Source of the DNA: Alphaproteobacteria bacterium
GTDB lineage: Bacteria > Pseudomonadota > Alphaproteobacteria > Reyranellales > Reyranellaceae
Assembly: GCA_017308235.1 (NCBI GenBank)
Contig: JAFKFL010000009.1
Span: 372,001-436,000, forward strand
Length of the DNA stretch: 64,000 nt
Direction of reading: 5' to 3'
Below the pieces are notes generated by a model, which had not been told where the DNA came from, did no database searches, and worked only from the letters and a program-made list of their open reading frames with translations. Each line of letters begins with the position of its first letter. The stretch's first letter is position 1. The position numbers and the translations under genes were made by a program. Below are positions 1 through 9,201 of this stretch, piece after piece.

Positions 1-308
1 AAGGTCGGCCCCTTGCGCAGCACGAATTCGTAGTTGAGCAAATCTTCGGACGCCGTCCACGACTCGGCGAGGCAGGGCGCGAACGGCTGGCCAGGCATTG
101 GCTTCAACATCGCGTCGTGCAGCGCATAGAGGATCATGAACGGCGTGATCAGGCCCGACGTCTCGGCCGGGTCGAACCAGGTCGGGGCAAGCGACACATG
201 GACGCCCCAGGTGAGTTGCCCCTGGGGTGCTGCGGCGGTGGGGCCAGCGGCGCCTGCGGCCAAGGCACCGGCGGCAAGGGCTAACGCATCGCGACGCGTA
301 AATGACAT
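1..308 (-). CDS. ABC transporter substrate-binding protein, family 5, N-terminal part (runs off the window)
   Basis: The reverse strand opens at ATG 308 and stays open to the window edge, giving about 102 residues. The start MSFTRRDALALAAG is a twin-arginine (Tat) signal with an Ala/Gly-rich h-region. The mature part (LTWGVHVSLAPTWFDPAET, later LAESWTASEDLLNYEFVLRKG) is the usual beginning of SBP_bac_5 proteins that bind peptides, nickel or other solutes in the periplasm for an ABC importer. The rest of the gene and any permease genes lie to the left, so the substrate cannot be judged. No other gene shares its transcript within the window; the 172 bases upstream hold no gene and must carry its promoter. 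Confidence 0.85.
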   Translation of the reverse strand, partial: MSFTRRDALALAAGALAAGAAGPTAAAPQGQLTWGVHVSLAPTWFDPAETSGLITPFMILYALHDAMLKPMPGQPFAPCLAESWTASEDLLNYEFVLRKGPT

Positions 309-480
309 AATTTGACGGCCGGGCGACATCGTCCCGGCGCTTCCCAGGCGTTGAGTCATATCCCTGCTCCTGGGCCCCCTCTGCGTGGAGCCTCGCACCT
401 AGTCTACGCCCGCAGACTATCGATGTCTGCCGTGGGTAAGCAAAAAGCAGGGACTGAGGTGCCCGAAGCGTTGTCCGCCG

Positions 481-855
481 TCAGGCCTTCACCCGGTCTT
501 TCGGCAACTTGTCGGCCGTCTGCAGCATCAGCCGCTCCACGCGGCCGCCCTGCACCAGGTGGGTCTGCAGGACCTCGTCGATGTCTTCCTTGTTCGCGAC
601 CGAATACCAGACGCCTTCGGGATAGACGACGACGGTCGGCCCGAGCTCGCAGCGGTCGAGACAACCGGCATTGTTGATGCGGACTCTCTTGAGTCCCAGC
701 TCCCTTGCCCGGGTTTTCATGTAGTCGCGCAGCTCCTCGCTGCCCTTGTCGGCGCAGCAGCCTCGCGGGTGGCCAGCCGGTCGCCGGTTGGTGCAACAGA
801 AGACATGGGCTTCGTAATAGGGCTCGGGATCGGTCGGCTTCTGACGTGCACTCAT
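481..855 (-). CDS. (2Fe-2S) ferredoxin domain-containing protein
   Basis: A 124-residue cytoplasmic protein with the cysteine spacing of thioredoxin-like 2Fe-2S ferredoxins: paired cysteines at 20/21 and 33/34, then C65 and C69 in NNAGCLDRCELGP. The late ELGPTVVVYPEGVWY segment is the conserved core of the family. It probably carries single electrons between unidentified partners. It lies 7 bases downstream of the DUF6489 gene on the same strand, so the two are probably co-transcribed. The start is the first ATG in the frame and gives a family-typical length. Confidence 0.88.
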   Translation of the reverse strand: MSARQKPTDPEPYYEAHVFCCTNRRPAGHPRGCCADKGSEELRDYMKTRARELGLKRVRINNAGCLDRCELGPTVVVYPEGVWYSVANKEDIDEVLQTHLVQGGRVERLMLQTADKLPKDRVKA

Positions 856-862
856 AACGACT

Positions 863-1120
863 TCATTCCTTCTTGCCCGAGGCGATGTTGGCGAGCTGCG
901 TCCAGAAGGCCTGCTGGATCTGCTGCATTTGCTCCACCCCCTGCATCGAGGCTGGCAGCCAAGTCTTGAAGATGGTTTCGGGATTCATCGCATCAAGGCT
1001 CGACCGCAGGCGCTCCTCGATCTCGCCCATCACCCGGTCCTGCATCGGCTTGAGGTCGGGCAGGCCGAAGAAGGCGCGTGCCTCCTCGGGCGTGCAGGTC
1101 ACTTCGACATTCACCTTCAT
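863..1120 (-). CDS. DUF6489-like small protein
   Basis: An 85-residue protein beginning MKVNVEVTCTPEEARAFFGLPD and rich in Gln and Met in its second half (GVEQMQQIQQAFWTQLAN). It resembles the short alphaproteobacterial family I know as DUF6489; that name is from memory. There is no signal peptide or membrane segment. The second half looks amphipathic and helical, somewhat like phasin-related proteins, but no function can be assigned. It is the first gene of a pair with the ferredoxin and faces the diaminopropionate ammonia-lyase gene across 63 bases. Confidence 0.75.
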   Translation of the reverse strand: MKVNVEVTCTPEEARAFFGLPDLKPMQDRVMGEIEERLRSSLDAMNPETIFKTWLPASMQGVEQMQQIQQAFWTQLANIASGKKE

Positions 1121-1183
1121 GATTCTCTCCGGTTTGCGGCAGCTTAGGCGATCTTGGGCCGGCGGACCATGCTATGACCGGTC

Positions 1184-2353
1184 ATGGCTCCTTCCTCATC
1201 AGCCTGGCTGGCCCGCAATCCCCGTGCCGGGCGTTCCCTGAAATTCGGCCGCGAACAGCAGTTCGTGGTCAATCCCAACGGCATTGCCGAACTCTGCGAC
1301 ATGTTGAAGGAATGTCCCAAACACCAGCCGACGCCGCTCTACTCGCTACCCAACCTCGCCCAACGATTTGGCGTAGGCGAGATCCGCGTCAAGGACGAAA
1401 GCCAGCGTTTCGGCTTCGGCGCCTTCAAGGCGCTGGGCGGCGTGCTCGCCGTCTACAACGTGCTGAGCGGCGCGGTCGGCGAGGCTTATCACTCCAGCAC
1501 CTCTTTCGCCGACGTCATGAAAGGCAACCACCGCGAGATCACGTCGAGCTTCATCTTCGCCACAGCGAGCTCGGGCAATCACGGCCGCTCGGTGGCTGCG
1601 GGCGCCAAGCTGTTCGGCAATCGCTGCGTGGTGTTCCTGCCGAAGTTCACGACGGCCGAAAAGGAAGCGGCGATCCGCGCCCGTGGTGCCGAGGTGATCC
1701 GCGTCGACGGCGACTACGACACCGCCGTGGCCGAGTGCCGGCGTCAATCGGAGGCGAACGGCTGGAGCATCATTTCCGACACGTCGTGGGAAGGCTACGA
1801 CTCCGTGCCGCGCAGCGTCATGCGCGGCTACTGCGTGCTGGCGCACGAGGCGGTCGTCCAGCAGTGGCGGGGCGCGCCCACCCATGTCTTCGTGCAGGCC
1901 GGCGTGGGCGGGCTCGCCGCCGCGGTGATCGGCTATCTCTGGGCGGTCCTGCCCGAGCGGCCGGTCTCGGTCGTGGTCGAACCCGAGAGTGCGGATTGCT
2001 GGTTCCAGAGCAACGCCGCCGGCAAGCCCGCGCTCGCCAGCGGCAAGGCCGACACGGTCATGGGCGGCCTCGCTTGCCGCGAGATCTCTCCCGTGACCTG
2101 GCCGGTCGTCGGCGAGGCGGCCGACTGGTTCATGACCATCACGGAGGACCAGGTTCTGCCGGCGCGACATCTCTACCGACAGCCGATTGAAGATGATCCC
2201 GCCTTGGAGTCAGGCCCGTCGGGTTGCGCGGGGCTGGCCGGCCTTACGCGCGTCTGCACCGACGAAGCCGCCTTCAAGGCCCTGAAACTCGACAGCAGTT
2301 CGCGCGTTCTGTTGATCAACAGTGAAGGCAATCTCGGAGAAGAACCGGCATGA
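1184..2353 (+). CDS. dpaL: Diaminopropionate ammonia-lyase
   Basis: A PLP fold-type II enzyme of 389 residues predicted to convert 2,3-diaminopropionate to pyruvate and ammonia. The PLP lysine is K82 in the motif [12 protein letters not shown], followed by the phosphate/substrate loop [13 protein letters not shown] and the glycine loop GVGGLAAAV. Length and motif order match the DpaL/YgeX family. Its stop overlaps the start of the next gene by 4 bases (ATGA), so translation is probably coupled. The first about 20 residues are poorly conserved in style, and a start slightly further in is possible. Confidence 0.92.
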   Translation: MAPSSSAWLARNPRAGRSLKFGREQQFVVNPNGIAELCDMLKECPKHQPTPLYSLPNLAQRFGVGEIRVKDESQRFGFGAFKALGGVLAVYNVLSGAVGEAYHSSTSFADVMKGNHREITSSFIFATASSGNHGRSVAAGAKLFGNRCVVFLPKFTTAEKEAAIRARGAEVIRVDGDYDTAVAECRRQSEANGWSIISDTSWEGYDSVPRSVMRGYCVLAHEAVVQQWRGAPTHVFVQAGVGGLAAAVIGYLWAVLPERPVSVVVEPESADCWFQSNAAGKPALASGKADTVMGGLACREISPVTWPVVGEAADWFMTITEDQVLPARHLYRQPIEDDPALESGPSGCAGLAGLTRVCTDEAAFKALKLDSSSRVLLINSEGNLGEEPA

Positions 2354-4389
2354 CCGAAGGCCGCAACCGCCTCGGCGCGGAGACCAGCCCTTATCTCCTG
2401 CAGCATGCGCACAATCCTGTGCATTGGTGGGCCTGGGGCGAGGAGGCCATCGCCGAGGCCAAGCGCACCAACCGACCGATCCTGCTCTCGGTGGGTTACG
2501 CCGCCTGCCATTGGTGCCATGTGATGGCGCACGAAAGCTTCGAATCGCCCGAGGTCGCCGCGGTGATGAACGAGCTGTTCGTCAACATCAAGGTCGACCG
2601 CGAGGAGCGGCCCGATGTCGATGCGATCTACATGCAGGCGCTGCATTTGCTGGGCGAGCACGGCGGCTGGCCGCTCACCATGTTCTGCACCCCCGCCGGC
2701 GAGCCGTTCTGGGGCGGCACCTATTTCCCTTACCCCGCGCGATTCGGCCGGCCGAGCTTTGTCGAGGTGCTGCACGGGATCGCCCAGGCTTGGCGCGACA
2801 AGCCGCAGGACATCGAGACGAATCGCACCGGTCTTTTGAAGGCGCTGCAGGCAAGTGCTGAGAACAAGGCCGTGGTGCCCAAGGGCGACGGACCTCTGAT
2901 CCCGATCAGCCTGCTCGACCAGATCGCCGCGCGCCTCGCCGATGCCTGCGACCTCACCTGGGGCGGCTTCGGCCAGGCGCCGAAATTCCCTTCTCCTTAT
3001 GTCTTTGAACAGATCTGGCGCGGCTGGCTGCGCGGGCGTTCCAACGCCAAGCTCTTCGACGCGGTCACGGTCACGCTCGACCGGATGTGTCAGGGCGGCA
3101 TCTACGACCATCTGGGCGGCGGCTTCGCCCGCTACGCCACCGACGCGCAGTGGCTGATCCCGCACTTCGAGAAGATGCTGTACGACAACGCGCAGCTCAT
3201 CGATCTCCTGACGCTAGTATGGCAGGAGACCAAGAGCCCGCTCTATGCCACGCGCATCGCCGAGACCTGCGACTGGGTCCTGCGGGAGATGATCGCCGAC
3301 GGCGGCGGGTTCGCCGCGACCTACGACGCCGACAGTGAAGGCGTCGAAGGCAAGTTCTATGTCTGGGACGCAGCGGAAATCGACGCCGTTCTGGGTGCCG
3401 AGGATGGCGCCTTCTTCCGTGCCGTCTATGACGTCACGCCCGAAGGCAATTGGGAGCATCACAATATCCTGCACCGCAACCAGTTGCCGGCGCTTCGAAG
3501 CGAGGCCGACGAGCAGCGATTGGCGACCTTGCGCGGCAAGCTGAAGGCGGTACGCGACAAGCGCGTCTGGCCGGGCTGGGACGACAAGGTGCTGGCCGAC
3601 TGGAACGGCCTGATGATCGCCGCTCTCGCCAACGCGTCAGTGGTGTTCCAGCGCGACAACTGGCTCGCCGCAGCACTGCGCGCCTGGCGTTTCGTCATGG
3701 ACGCGATGCGCGATAGTGACGGCCGGCTGTTCCATTCCCATCGCACCGGCAAGCGGCTGCACCGCGGCACGCTCGACGACTATGCCAACATGGCGCGCGC
3801 CGGCATCGCATTGTTCGAAGCGACGGGCGATCCGCGCCATATCGAAGAGACCAAAGCGCTGGTTGCGGTGCTCGACAGGCACTTCGCGGATCCATCGTCA
3901 GGTGGCTACTTCATCACCGCCGACGATGCGGCCGACCTGATCGTGCGCAACAAGCATTGTCACGACAATGCGGTGCCATCGGGCAACGGCGTGCTGGTCG
4001 GAGTCTTCGCCCGGCTCTGGATCCTGACCGGCGACACGCTCTGGCACGACAAGGCGAATCGACAGGTCGCCGCTTTCGCGGGCGAGCTCGAGGGCAATTT
4101 CTTTCCCCTAATGACGCTCCTGAACAGCTACGAGACGCTGCAAAATGCGGTCGAACTGGTGATCGTGGGCGATCCGTCGCGACCGGAGACCGAGGCCCTG
4201 CGTCGCGCCGTCTACGCCAAAAGCCTGCCCAACAAGATCGTGCGCCGGCTCGCACCCGAGGCATCGTTGCCCACGGACCATCCCGCCGTTGGCAAGGGTC
4301 TGGTCGGTGGCAAATCAGCGCTCTACGTCTGCCGCAATCTCTCCTGCGAGGCTCCGATCACTGAACCGGAGGCTTTGTCGCTGTCCTAG
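2350..4389 (+). CDS. Thioredoxin domain-containing protein, DUF255 / YyaL (SPATA20-like) family
   Basis: A 679-residue protein in two parts. Residues 1 to about 165 form a thioredoxin-like DUF255 domain with a CxxC-type motif at C53 and C56 ([10 protein letters not shown]). The remainder is an alpha/alpha barrel related to N-acylglucosamine 2-epimerases and six-hairpin glycosidases (motifs such as [26 protein letters not shown] and [16 protein letters not shown]). The length is typical of the family. The biochemical role is not settled. No signal peptide is present, so it should be cytoplasmic. It is coupled to dpaL by an ATGA overlap. Confidence 0.9.
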   Translation: MTEGRNRLGAETSPYLLQHAHNPVHWWAWGEEAIAEAKRTNRPILLSVGYAACHWCHVMAHESFESPEVAAVMNELFVNIKVDREERPDVDAIYMQALHLLGEHGGWPLTMFCTPAGEPFWGGTYFPYPARFGRPSFVEVLHGIAQAWRDKPQDIETNRTGLLKALQASAENKAVVPKGDGPLIPISLLDQIAARLADACDLTWGGFGQAPKFPSPYVFEQIWRGWLRGRSNAKLFDAVTVTLDRMCQGGIYDHLGGGFARYATDAQWLIPHFEKMLYDNAQLIDLLTLVWQETKSPLYATRIAETCDWVLREMIADGGGFAATYDADSEGVEGKFYVWDAAEIDAVLGAEDGAFFRAVYDVTPEGNWEHHNILHRNQLPALRSEADEQRLATLRGKLKAVRDKRVWPGWDDKVLADWNGLMIAALANASVVFQRDNWLAAALRAWRFVMDAMRDSDGRLFHSHRTGKRLHRGTLDDYANMARAGIALFEATGDPRHIEETKALVAVLDRHFADPSSGGYFITADDAADLIVRNKHCHDNAVPSGNGVLVGVFARLWILTGDTLWHDKANRQVAAFAGELEGNFFPLMTLLNSYETLQNAVELVIVGDPSRPETEALRRAVYAKSLPNKIVRRLAPEASLPTDHPAVGKGLVGGKSALYVCRNLSCEAPITEPEALSLS

Positions 4390-4436
4390 GACGCTGCTAC
4401 GGTTGCCGGAAACACCGCATTATGCAGGAGTAGACC

Positions 4437-5180
4437 GTGCAGCTTCAGCTCAAGACGTGGCAGTTCGTCGAGGACTATCTCAAGACCAAGACCGGCATCA
4501 TCATTCCCATCGGCTCGACCGAGCAGCATGGCCCGACCGGCCTGATCGGCACCGATGCGCTGACGGCGGAGATGATCGGGCGCGGCGCCGGCGAGAAAGC
4601 GGAGGCGCTGGTGGCGCCCACCATCTCGGTCGGCATGGCGCAGCACCATCTCGCCTTCCCGGGATCGGTGACGCTCAAGCCCACCACCCTGATCGCGGTA
4701 ATACGCGATACCGTGACGTCGCTCGCTCGGCACGGTTTTACGCGCTTCTATTTCGTGAATGGCCATGGCGGCAACATTGCCACCGTGACGGCCGCTTTCT
4801 CGGAAATCTATGCCGAGCGCTCGATGGAGAAGCTCAGCAACCAGCCGCCAATCAAGTGCGCCTTGCGCAACTGGTGGGAAAGCAGCGGCGTGAAGAGCCT
4901 CAGGAACGAGCTCTATGGCGGCGCCGAAGGCAGCCATGCGACTCCGTCGGAAGTGGCCGTCACCTGGTACGGCTATCCGCAGACAATGCAGCAGAAGACC
5001 ATGGAGCCACGCATCGCGCCCAACGGCTCCTTCACCGATGCCGAGGATTATCGCCGGGTCTTCCCCGACGGCCGCATCGGCTCCGATCCCAACCTCGCCA
5101 CGCCCGAGCATGGCAAGCGCATCTACGACACCGCGGTCGAGGATGTCGCTCGCGACTACGCCAGCTGGGTTGCGCGCTAG
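4437..5180 (+). CDS. Creatininase family protein
   Basis: A 247-residue amidohydrolase-like enzyme of the creatininase fold. Metal ligands are visible in STEQHGPTGLIGTD (E, H, D) and in FVNGHGGN; a third conserved block is GAEGSHATPSEVA. Family members hydrolyse cyclic amides such as creatinine or formamidopyrimidine intermediates of deazaflavin and cofactor pathways; the substrate here is unknown. The start is a GTG at 4437, chosen because an AGGAG ribosome site lies at 4426-4430. It follows the DUF255 gene on the same strand after 47 bases and converges with the DMT gene. Confidence 0.88.
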   Translation: MQLQLKTWQFVEDYLKTKTGIIIPIGSTEQHGPTGLIGTDALTAEMIGRGAGEKAEALVAPTISVGMAQHHLAFPGSVTLKPTTLIAVIRDTVTSLARHGFTRFYFVNGHGGNIATVTAAFSEIYAERSMEKLSNQPPIKCALRNWWESSGVKSLRNELYGGAEGSHATPSEVAVTWYGYPQTMQQKTMEPRIAPNGSFTDAEDYRRVFPDGRIGSDPNLATPEHGKRIYDTAVEDVARDYASWVAR

Positions 5181-5197
5181 GTATCACGCGATGGGCG

Positions 5198-6067
5198 CTA
5201 TCGGGCACCGCGCCTCACCCGCTCACGGTGGAGGAGATAGAGGCCCGAGCCCACGATGACGACGATGCCCAGCACGGCAAGCGTGTTGGGCACATCGCCC
5301 CATACGACATAGCCGATGCCGAGCGCCCACAGGACCGAGGCGTAGCGGAAGGATCCCATCACCGAATAGTCCGTGCGGGAGCGCAGGGCCAGCATCAGGA
5401 GCTGGTAACCGCTCGCGAGCAGCACCGAGGCGGCAACCAGCAAGGCGAGGCCTCGCATCGGCACCGGCTGCCAGCCCTCCAGCGACGCCCAGACACAACC
5501 GGCGAGCGTCACGCCGATCGCGGAGCTCAGCGACACGACAACGGTCGGCACGGTGGCCGGGACGTATCGACCGAGGATGTCACGCAGCGCGCCCAGCAAT
5601 GCCGCGAGCACGACCACCCACATCCAGGCATTGATGTCGCCAAGCTTCGGCTGGATCACCATCAAGACGCCGACGAAACCCAAGGCGATCGTGGTCCAGC
5701 GCCGCCAGCCCACCTTTTCCTTCAGAATCAGCACGGCAAGCACGGCGAGAAAGAGCGGGGTCGAGAGATTGACCGCCGTCGCGATGGCAAAGGGAATACG
5801 GGTAAGTGCGATGAAATAGACAATGGCCGCCGCCGCCTCGAGCGCGCCGCGCGCCAGCACCGACGGATGCCTGATGCCCCCGACTTGCCGCCAGGCACCG
5901 CTCGCCCACACCGCCAGCGCACACCACAGGGTCGCGAAGAGGCCACGCAAACCGATCGCCTGGACCGCGGGCATGGTTTCGGCGGCAAGCTTCATCAACG
6001 CATCGTTGAAGATGAAGACCACGACCGACGCGGACATCGCGAGGATGCCGCGACTGTTGTCGATCAC
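5198..6067 (-). CDS. DMT (EamA) family transporter
   Basis: A 289-residue integral membrane protein with about ten hydrophobic helices in two EamA repeats, typical of drug/metabolite exporters. The start is GTG 6067, which overlaps the stop of the EVE gene (GTGA), a classic translational-coupling arrangement. The C-terminal tail is basic (LHRERVRRGAR), as expected for a cytoplasmic end. It is the last gene of the tsaD operon. Substrate unknown; many relatives export amino acids or metabolites. Confidence 0.88.
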   Translation of the reverse strand: MIDNSRGILAMSASVVVFIFNDALMKLAAETMPAVQAIGLRGLFATLWCALAVWASGAWRQVGGIRHPSVLARGALEAAAAIVYFIALTRIPFAIATAVNLSTPLFLAVLAVLILKEKVGWRRWTTIALGFVGVLMVIQPKLGDINAWMWVVVLAALLGALRDILGRYVPATVPTVVVSLSSAIGVTLAGCVWASLEGWQPVPMRGLALLVAASVLLASGYQLLMLALRSRTDYSVMGSFRYASVLWALGIGYVVWGDVPNTLAVLGIVVIVGSGLYLLHRERVRRGAR

Positions 6068-6474
6068 TTGGTGCCGGACATCTTCATCAGCAGCTTCCAG
6101 TGGTCGGCGCTCACCGGCACGACCGAAAGACGCGACTGACGCACCAGCTTGAAGTCCTTGAACGTCGCGTCAGCCTTGATCGCGGCCAAGGTAACGGGTT
6201 GCTTCACCGGCCCGACGGCCGCGACATCGACCGTCACCGCCTTGCCCGCCTTGTCGGTCGAGTCCGGATAGGCCGCCTTCACCACCTCAGCGATGCCCAC
6301 GATCTCCTTGCCCTCGCCCGAGTGATAGAAGAAGCAGCGATCACCCACCTTCATCGCTTTGAGATTGAGCGACGCCTGGGGGTTGCGCACGCCGGTCCAT
6401 GAGGTGCGCTTTTCCTTCACAAGCTGATCCCACGAATAGGTCGAGGGTTCGGACTTGATGAGCCAGTAAGCCAT
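6064..6474 (-). CDS. EVE domain-containing protein
   Basis: A 136-residue protein consisting of a single EVE domain (PUA-like fold): MAYWLIKSEPSTYSWDQL at the start, the signature SWTGVRNPQASLNLKAMKVGD, and the FYHSGEGKEIVGIAEV strand. EVE proteins bind modified bases in RNA or DNA. The open frame extends upstream through gpsA, but homology begins at ATG 6474, directly after the gpsA stop (one base between), so this start was chosen. Its stop overlaps the DMT start. Confidence 0.92.
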   Translation of the reverse strand: MAYWLIKSEPSTYSWDQLVKEKRTSWTGVRNPQASLNLKAMKVGDRCFFYHSGEGKEIVGIAEVVKAAYPDSTDKAGKAVTVDVAAVGPVKQPVTLAAIKADATFKDFKLVRQSRLSVVPVSADHWKLLMKMSGTK

Positions 6475-6475
6475 G

Positions 6476-7465
6476 TCACTCCCCTTCGCGACGCAACGGC
6501 CGCGCCAGCAAACCACGAATCGCCTGATCGAGATCAGCGCCGCGGTGGAGGATAGCATCGACGGCGGCGCAAATCGGCATCTCGATGTCGAGCCGCTTGG
6601 CCCGCGCCAGGACCGCAGGCGCCGTCGCCTCGCCTTCGACCACCTGACGCCGCCCTTGCATGTGATGAGCCAGCGACTGGCCCTTGCCGAGTGCCAGACC
6701 CAGCGATCGGTTGCGCGACAACGGCCCATGACAGGTCAGCACCAAGTCGCCGAGCCCGCTCAGGCCTGCGAGCGTCTCCAGCTCGGCGCCCAGCGCCTGG
6801 CCGAGGCGCGCCATCTCGGCGAAGCCGCGCGTGATTAGCGCCGCCGCGGCATTGGACCCGAGTCCGCGGCCCTCGACGATACCGGCGGCGATGGCCAGCA
6901 CGTTCTTCGCCGCACCGCCCAACGCCACACCCGTGAGATCGTGCGTCCAGTACGGCCGGAAGACGCCCGAGGCCAATGCCGCCGCAAGCCCGCGCCCGCG
7001 TTCGGGATCGGCCGTGGCGATGCTGATCGCCGTCGGCAGACCGCGCACCGCCTCTTCGGCGAAGCTTGGCCCCGAGAGCAGCGCCACCGGCCGGTCCGGC
7101 AGGACCTCGGCCAGCACCTCGGGCATCAGAAGGCCGGTCGTGGTCTCGATGCCCTTGGCGCAGATCACGACCGGCCGATCGCCGGGAAGCCTTGCCGCCA
7201 GTCCGCGCACGGCCTGCGCCGGACAAGCGAGCAGAAGGACATCGCATGCCACGAGATCCTTCAAATCCGCGGCTGCCGCGATGCCCGCATCGAGCACGAT
7301 CTCGGGCAGATAGACGGGATTGGCGCGACGCTCGGCGATCGATCGGGCGATCGTCGGATCGCGCGACCACAGCGTCGCTTCGCGGCCGGCGCGGCGCGCA
7401 AGGCACGCGAGCGCCGTGCCCCAGGCACCGCCGCCCACCACGCCGATATGTTTGATGGACTCCAA
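6476..7465 (-). CDS. gpsA: NAD(P)H-dependent glycerol-3-phosphate dehydrogenase
   Basis: A 329-residue cytoplasmic enzyme that reduces dihydroxyacetone phosphate to sn-glycerol 3-phosphate for phospholipid synthesis. The N-terminal Rossmann motif is GVVGGGAWGTALA. The C-terminal domain carries the catalytic-lysine block GAAKNVLAIAAGIVEG and the family segment GLSGLGDLVLTC. Length is normal. It sits 9 bases after the oxygenase-like gene in the tsaD operon; tsaD next to gpsA is a common alphaproteobacterial arrangement. Confidence 0.97.
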   Translation of the reverse strand: MESIKHIGVVGGGAWGTALACLARRAGREATLWSRDPTIARSIAERRANPVYLPEIVLDAGIAAAADLKDLVACDVLLLACPAQAVRGLAARLPGDRPVVICAKGIETTTGLLMPEVLAEVLPDRPVALLSGPSFAEEAVRGLPTAISIATADPERGRGLAAALASGVFRPYWTHDLTGVALGGAAKNVLAIAAGIVEGRGLGSNAAAALITRGFAEMARLGQALGAELETLAGLSGLGDLVLTCHGPLSRNRSLGLALGKGQSLAHHMQGRRQVVEGEATAPAVLARAKRLDIEMPICAAVDAILHRGADLDQAIRGLLARPLRREGE

Positions 7466-7474
7466 GGCCGGCCG

Positions 7475-8110
7475 TCAGAGGCTCAGGTTGAAGGCGATGG
7501 AAATGCGCTGGGCGTTGCCCGTATAGGGCCGCACCTGGTGCAACAGCCACGCCGGAAACATGATCAGCCGCCCAGCCTTGGGACGCACGACTTCGTTGGC
7601 ACCGACCGAGAGGCCGCCCGGCAGAGCGAAGGCGAGCTGTGGCGCATACATCGCCGCACCCGGCGCGCGCGGGTCCATGAACTCGAGCTCGCCGCCCAGC
7701 GACGGATCGTCGGACACGCCGCCGTCGTCGACGTAGTACACGCCCGACCAGAAGCTGCCGGGATGGGAATGGAATTCGTTGCCGTGGCCGCTGCGATTGA
7801 TGTTCGCCCACATGTTGCTGCGCCACACGATCGAGACCGGCTGGCCGGCCCGATCGACCGTCGCGCGGTTGGCGACATTGCGACCAATCGCAAGAAGCCT
7901 CACGGCGCCGACGCCTGCCCATGTATCGACGTCCCAAGTCGACTGCCAGCCGCCGAGCGTGCTGTGCGACTTGCTGGGCTGCTCTTTCTCGCGCGCCAGC
8001 AACACGCGCGAGAGCTCGGCATTCATCGTCGCCGCATCGGGGACATCGACGGTAAGGATGGGCGTTGCGAACGCCGCCACGGTCTGAAAATCGATCTGAC
8101 CTCTGCTCAT
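7475..8110 (-). CDS. TIGR02466-type putative 2-oxoglutarate/Fe(II) oxygenase
   Basis: A 211-residue protein of the double-stranded beta-helix type. It shows the expected facial triad pieces: HSHPGSFWSGVYYVDD (HxH near residue 120), a second histidine in PAWLLHQVRPYTG, and a following Arg in NAQRISIAFN that would bind the 2-oxoglutarate carboxylate. The central WRSNMWANINRSGHGNEFHSH region is characteristic of the family I remember as TIGR02466. The substrate is unknown. It lies between tsaD and gpsA with 9-base gaps on each side, so it is part of that operon. Confidence 0.82.
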   Translation of the reverse strand: MSRGQIDFQTVAAFATPILTVDVPDAATMNAELSRVLLAREKEQPSKSHSTLGGWQSTWDVDTWAGVGAVRLLAIGRNVANRATVDRAGQPVSIVWRSNMWANINRSGHGNEFHSHPGSFWSGVYYVDDGGVSDDPSLGGELEFMDPRAPGAAMYAPQLAFALPGGLSVGANEVVRPKAGRLIMFPAWLLHQVRPYTGNAQRISIAFNLSL

Positions 8111-8119
8111 GGCCGCAGT

Positions 8120-9157
8120 TTACCTTCCCATCGAGACAGAGGGATCGAGCGGCCAGCGCGGCCGCGGACGGAAGTCGAGCGGGTCGGTCTCGCCGAGTCG
8201 CAACCGCTCGAGTCCGGCCCAGGCGATCATCGCGCCGTTGTCGGTGCAGAGTTTTACCGGCGGTGCCACCAGCCGGATGCCGTGCGAGGCGGCGAGCGAC
8301 TCTAGTCGACTGCGCAGATAGGCGTTCGCAGCAACACCGCCCGCCACGACCAAAGCCGGCGCAGGGGCAAGCGCGAGCGCGTTGGCACAGCGATCGGCCA
8401 GCACATCGCCCACCGTGCGCTGGAAGGAAGCGCAAAGATCGGCGATCGCTTGCTGGTCGTTTGCGGGCAGCTTCTCGACTGCTAGCCGAACCGCCGTCTT
8501 GAGACCGGAGAAGGAGAAGTCGCAGCCGGGCTTGCGCCACATCGGCCGCGGCAGGGAGAAGCGCATCGCATCGCCGGTCAACGCCGCGCGCTCGACCGCC
8601 GGCCCGCCGGGGAAGCCGAGGCCCAGAAGCTTCGCGGTCTTGTCGAAGCATTCCCCGACCGCATCGTCGATGGTGGTCCCGAGCCGCGTGAACCGGCCGG
8701 GTCCGTCGACGGTCAGGAGCTGGCAATGGCCACCCGACACCAGCAGGAGGAGATAGGGGAACGAGACGTCCTCGGTGAGTCGCACCGAGAGCGCATGTCC
8801 CTCGAGGTGATTGATGGCAAGGAAAGGCTTGTCGTGCGCGAAGGCAATGGCCTTGGCCGTCATCACCCCCACCATCACGCCGCCGATCAGGCCAGGTCCG
8901 CCGGTGGCGGCGATGCCGTCAAGATCGGCGAAGCCAAGCCCGGCCTCGGACAGGGCATCGGTGACCAGGCCGTCGAGCCGCTCGAGATGGGCGCGGGCCG
9001 CGATCTCGGGCACCACGCCGCCGAAGCGGCGATGCTCGGTCAGCTGGCTATAGATGACATTGGCCAGGATGCGGCCGACGGGCTCAGGCCCCGCCGGCGC
9101 CTCGACGATGGCGACGGCCGTTTCGTCGCAGCTCGTTTCGATGCCCATTACGCGCAT
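8120..9157 (-). CDS. tsaD: tRNA N6-adenosine threonylcarbamoyltransferase (t6A synthesis)
   Basis: A 345-residue ASKHA-fold ATPase that transfers the threonylcarbamoyl group to A37 of ANN-decoding tRNAs, together with TsaB and TsaE. Seen: [17 protein letters not shown] at the N-terminus, the metal-binding histidines in [13 protein letters not shown], and the nucleotide loops [10 protein letters not shown] and [13 protein letters not shown]. Length is standard. It heads a minus-strand operon (tsaD, oxygenase-like, gpsA, EVE, DMT) and is divergent from hemC, with 44 bases between the two starts. Confidence 0.97.
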   Translation of the reverse strand: MRVMGIETSCDETAVAIVEAPAGPEPVGRILANVIYSQLTEHRRFGGVVPEIAARAHLERLDGLVTDALSEAGLGFADLDGIAATGGPGLIGGVMVGVMTAKAIAFAHDKPFLAINHLEGHALSVRLTEDVSFPYLLLLVSGGHCQLLTVDGPGRFTRLGTTIDDAVGECFDKTAKLLGLGFPGGPAVERAALTGDAMRFSLPRPMWRKPGCDFSFSGLKTAVRLAVEKLPANDQQAIADLCASFQRTVGDVLADRCANALALAPAPALVVAGGVAANAYLRSRLESLAASHGIRLVAPPVKLCTDNGAMIAWAGLERLRLGETDPLDFRPRPRWPLDPSVSMGR

Positions 9158-9201
9158 GCGGCTCTTCTAGCCTCCGCTGCGGCGCTGCGCTAGAGAGCGC
9201 C

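Noticed and set aside
6534..8726. A 730-residue open frame on the minus strand across gpsA, the oxygenase and tsaD
   Set aside because: It runs in another frame on the same strand as those recognised genes and its translation is arginine/alanine-rich with no family resemblance, as expected of GC-rich shadow frames.
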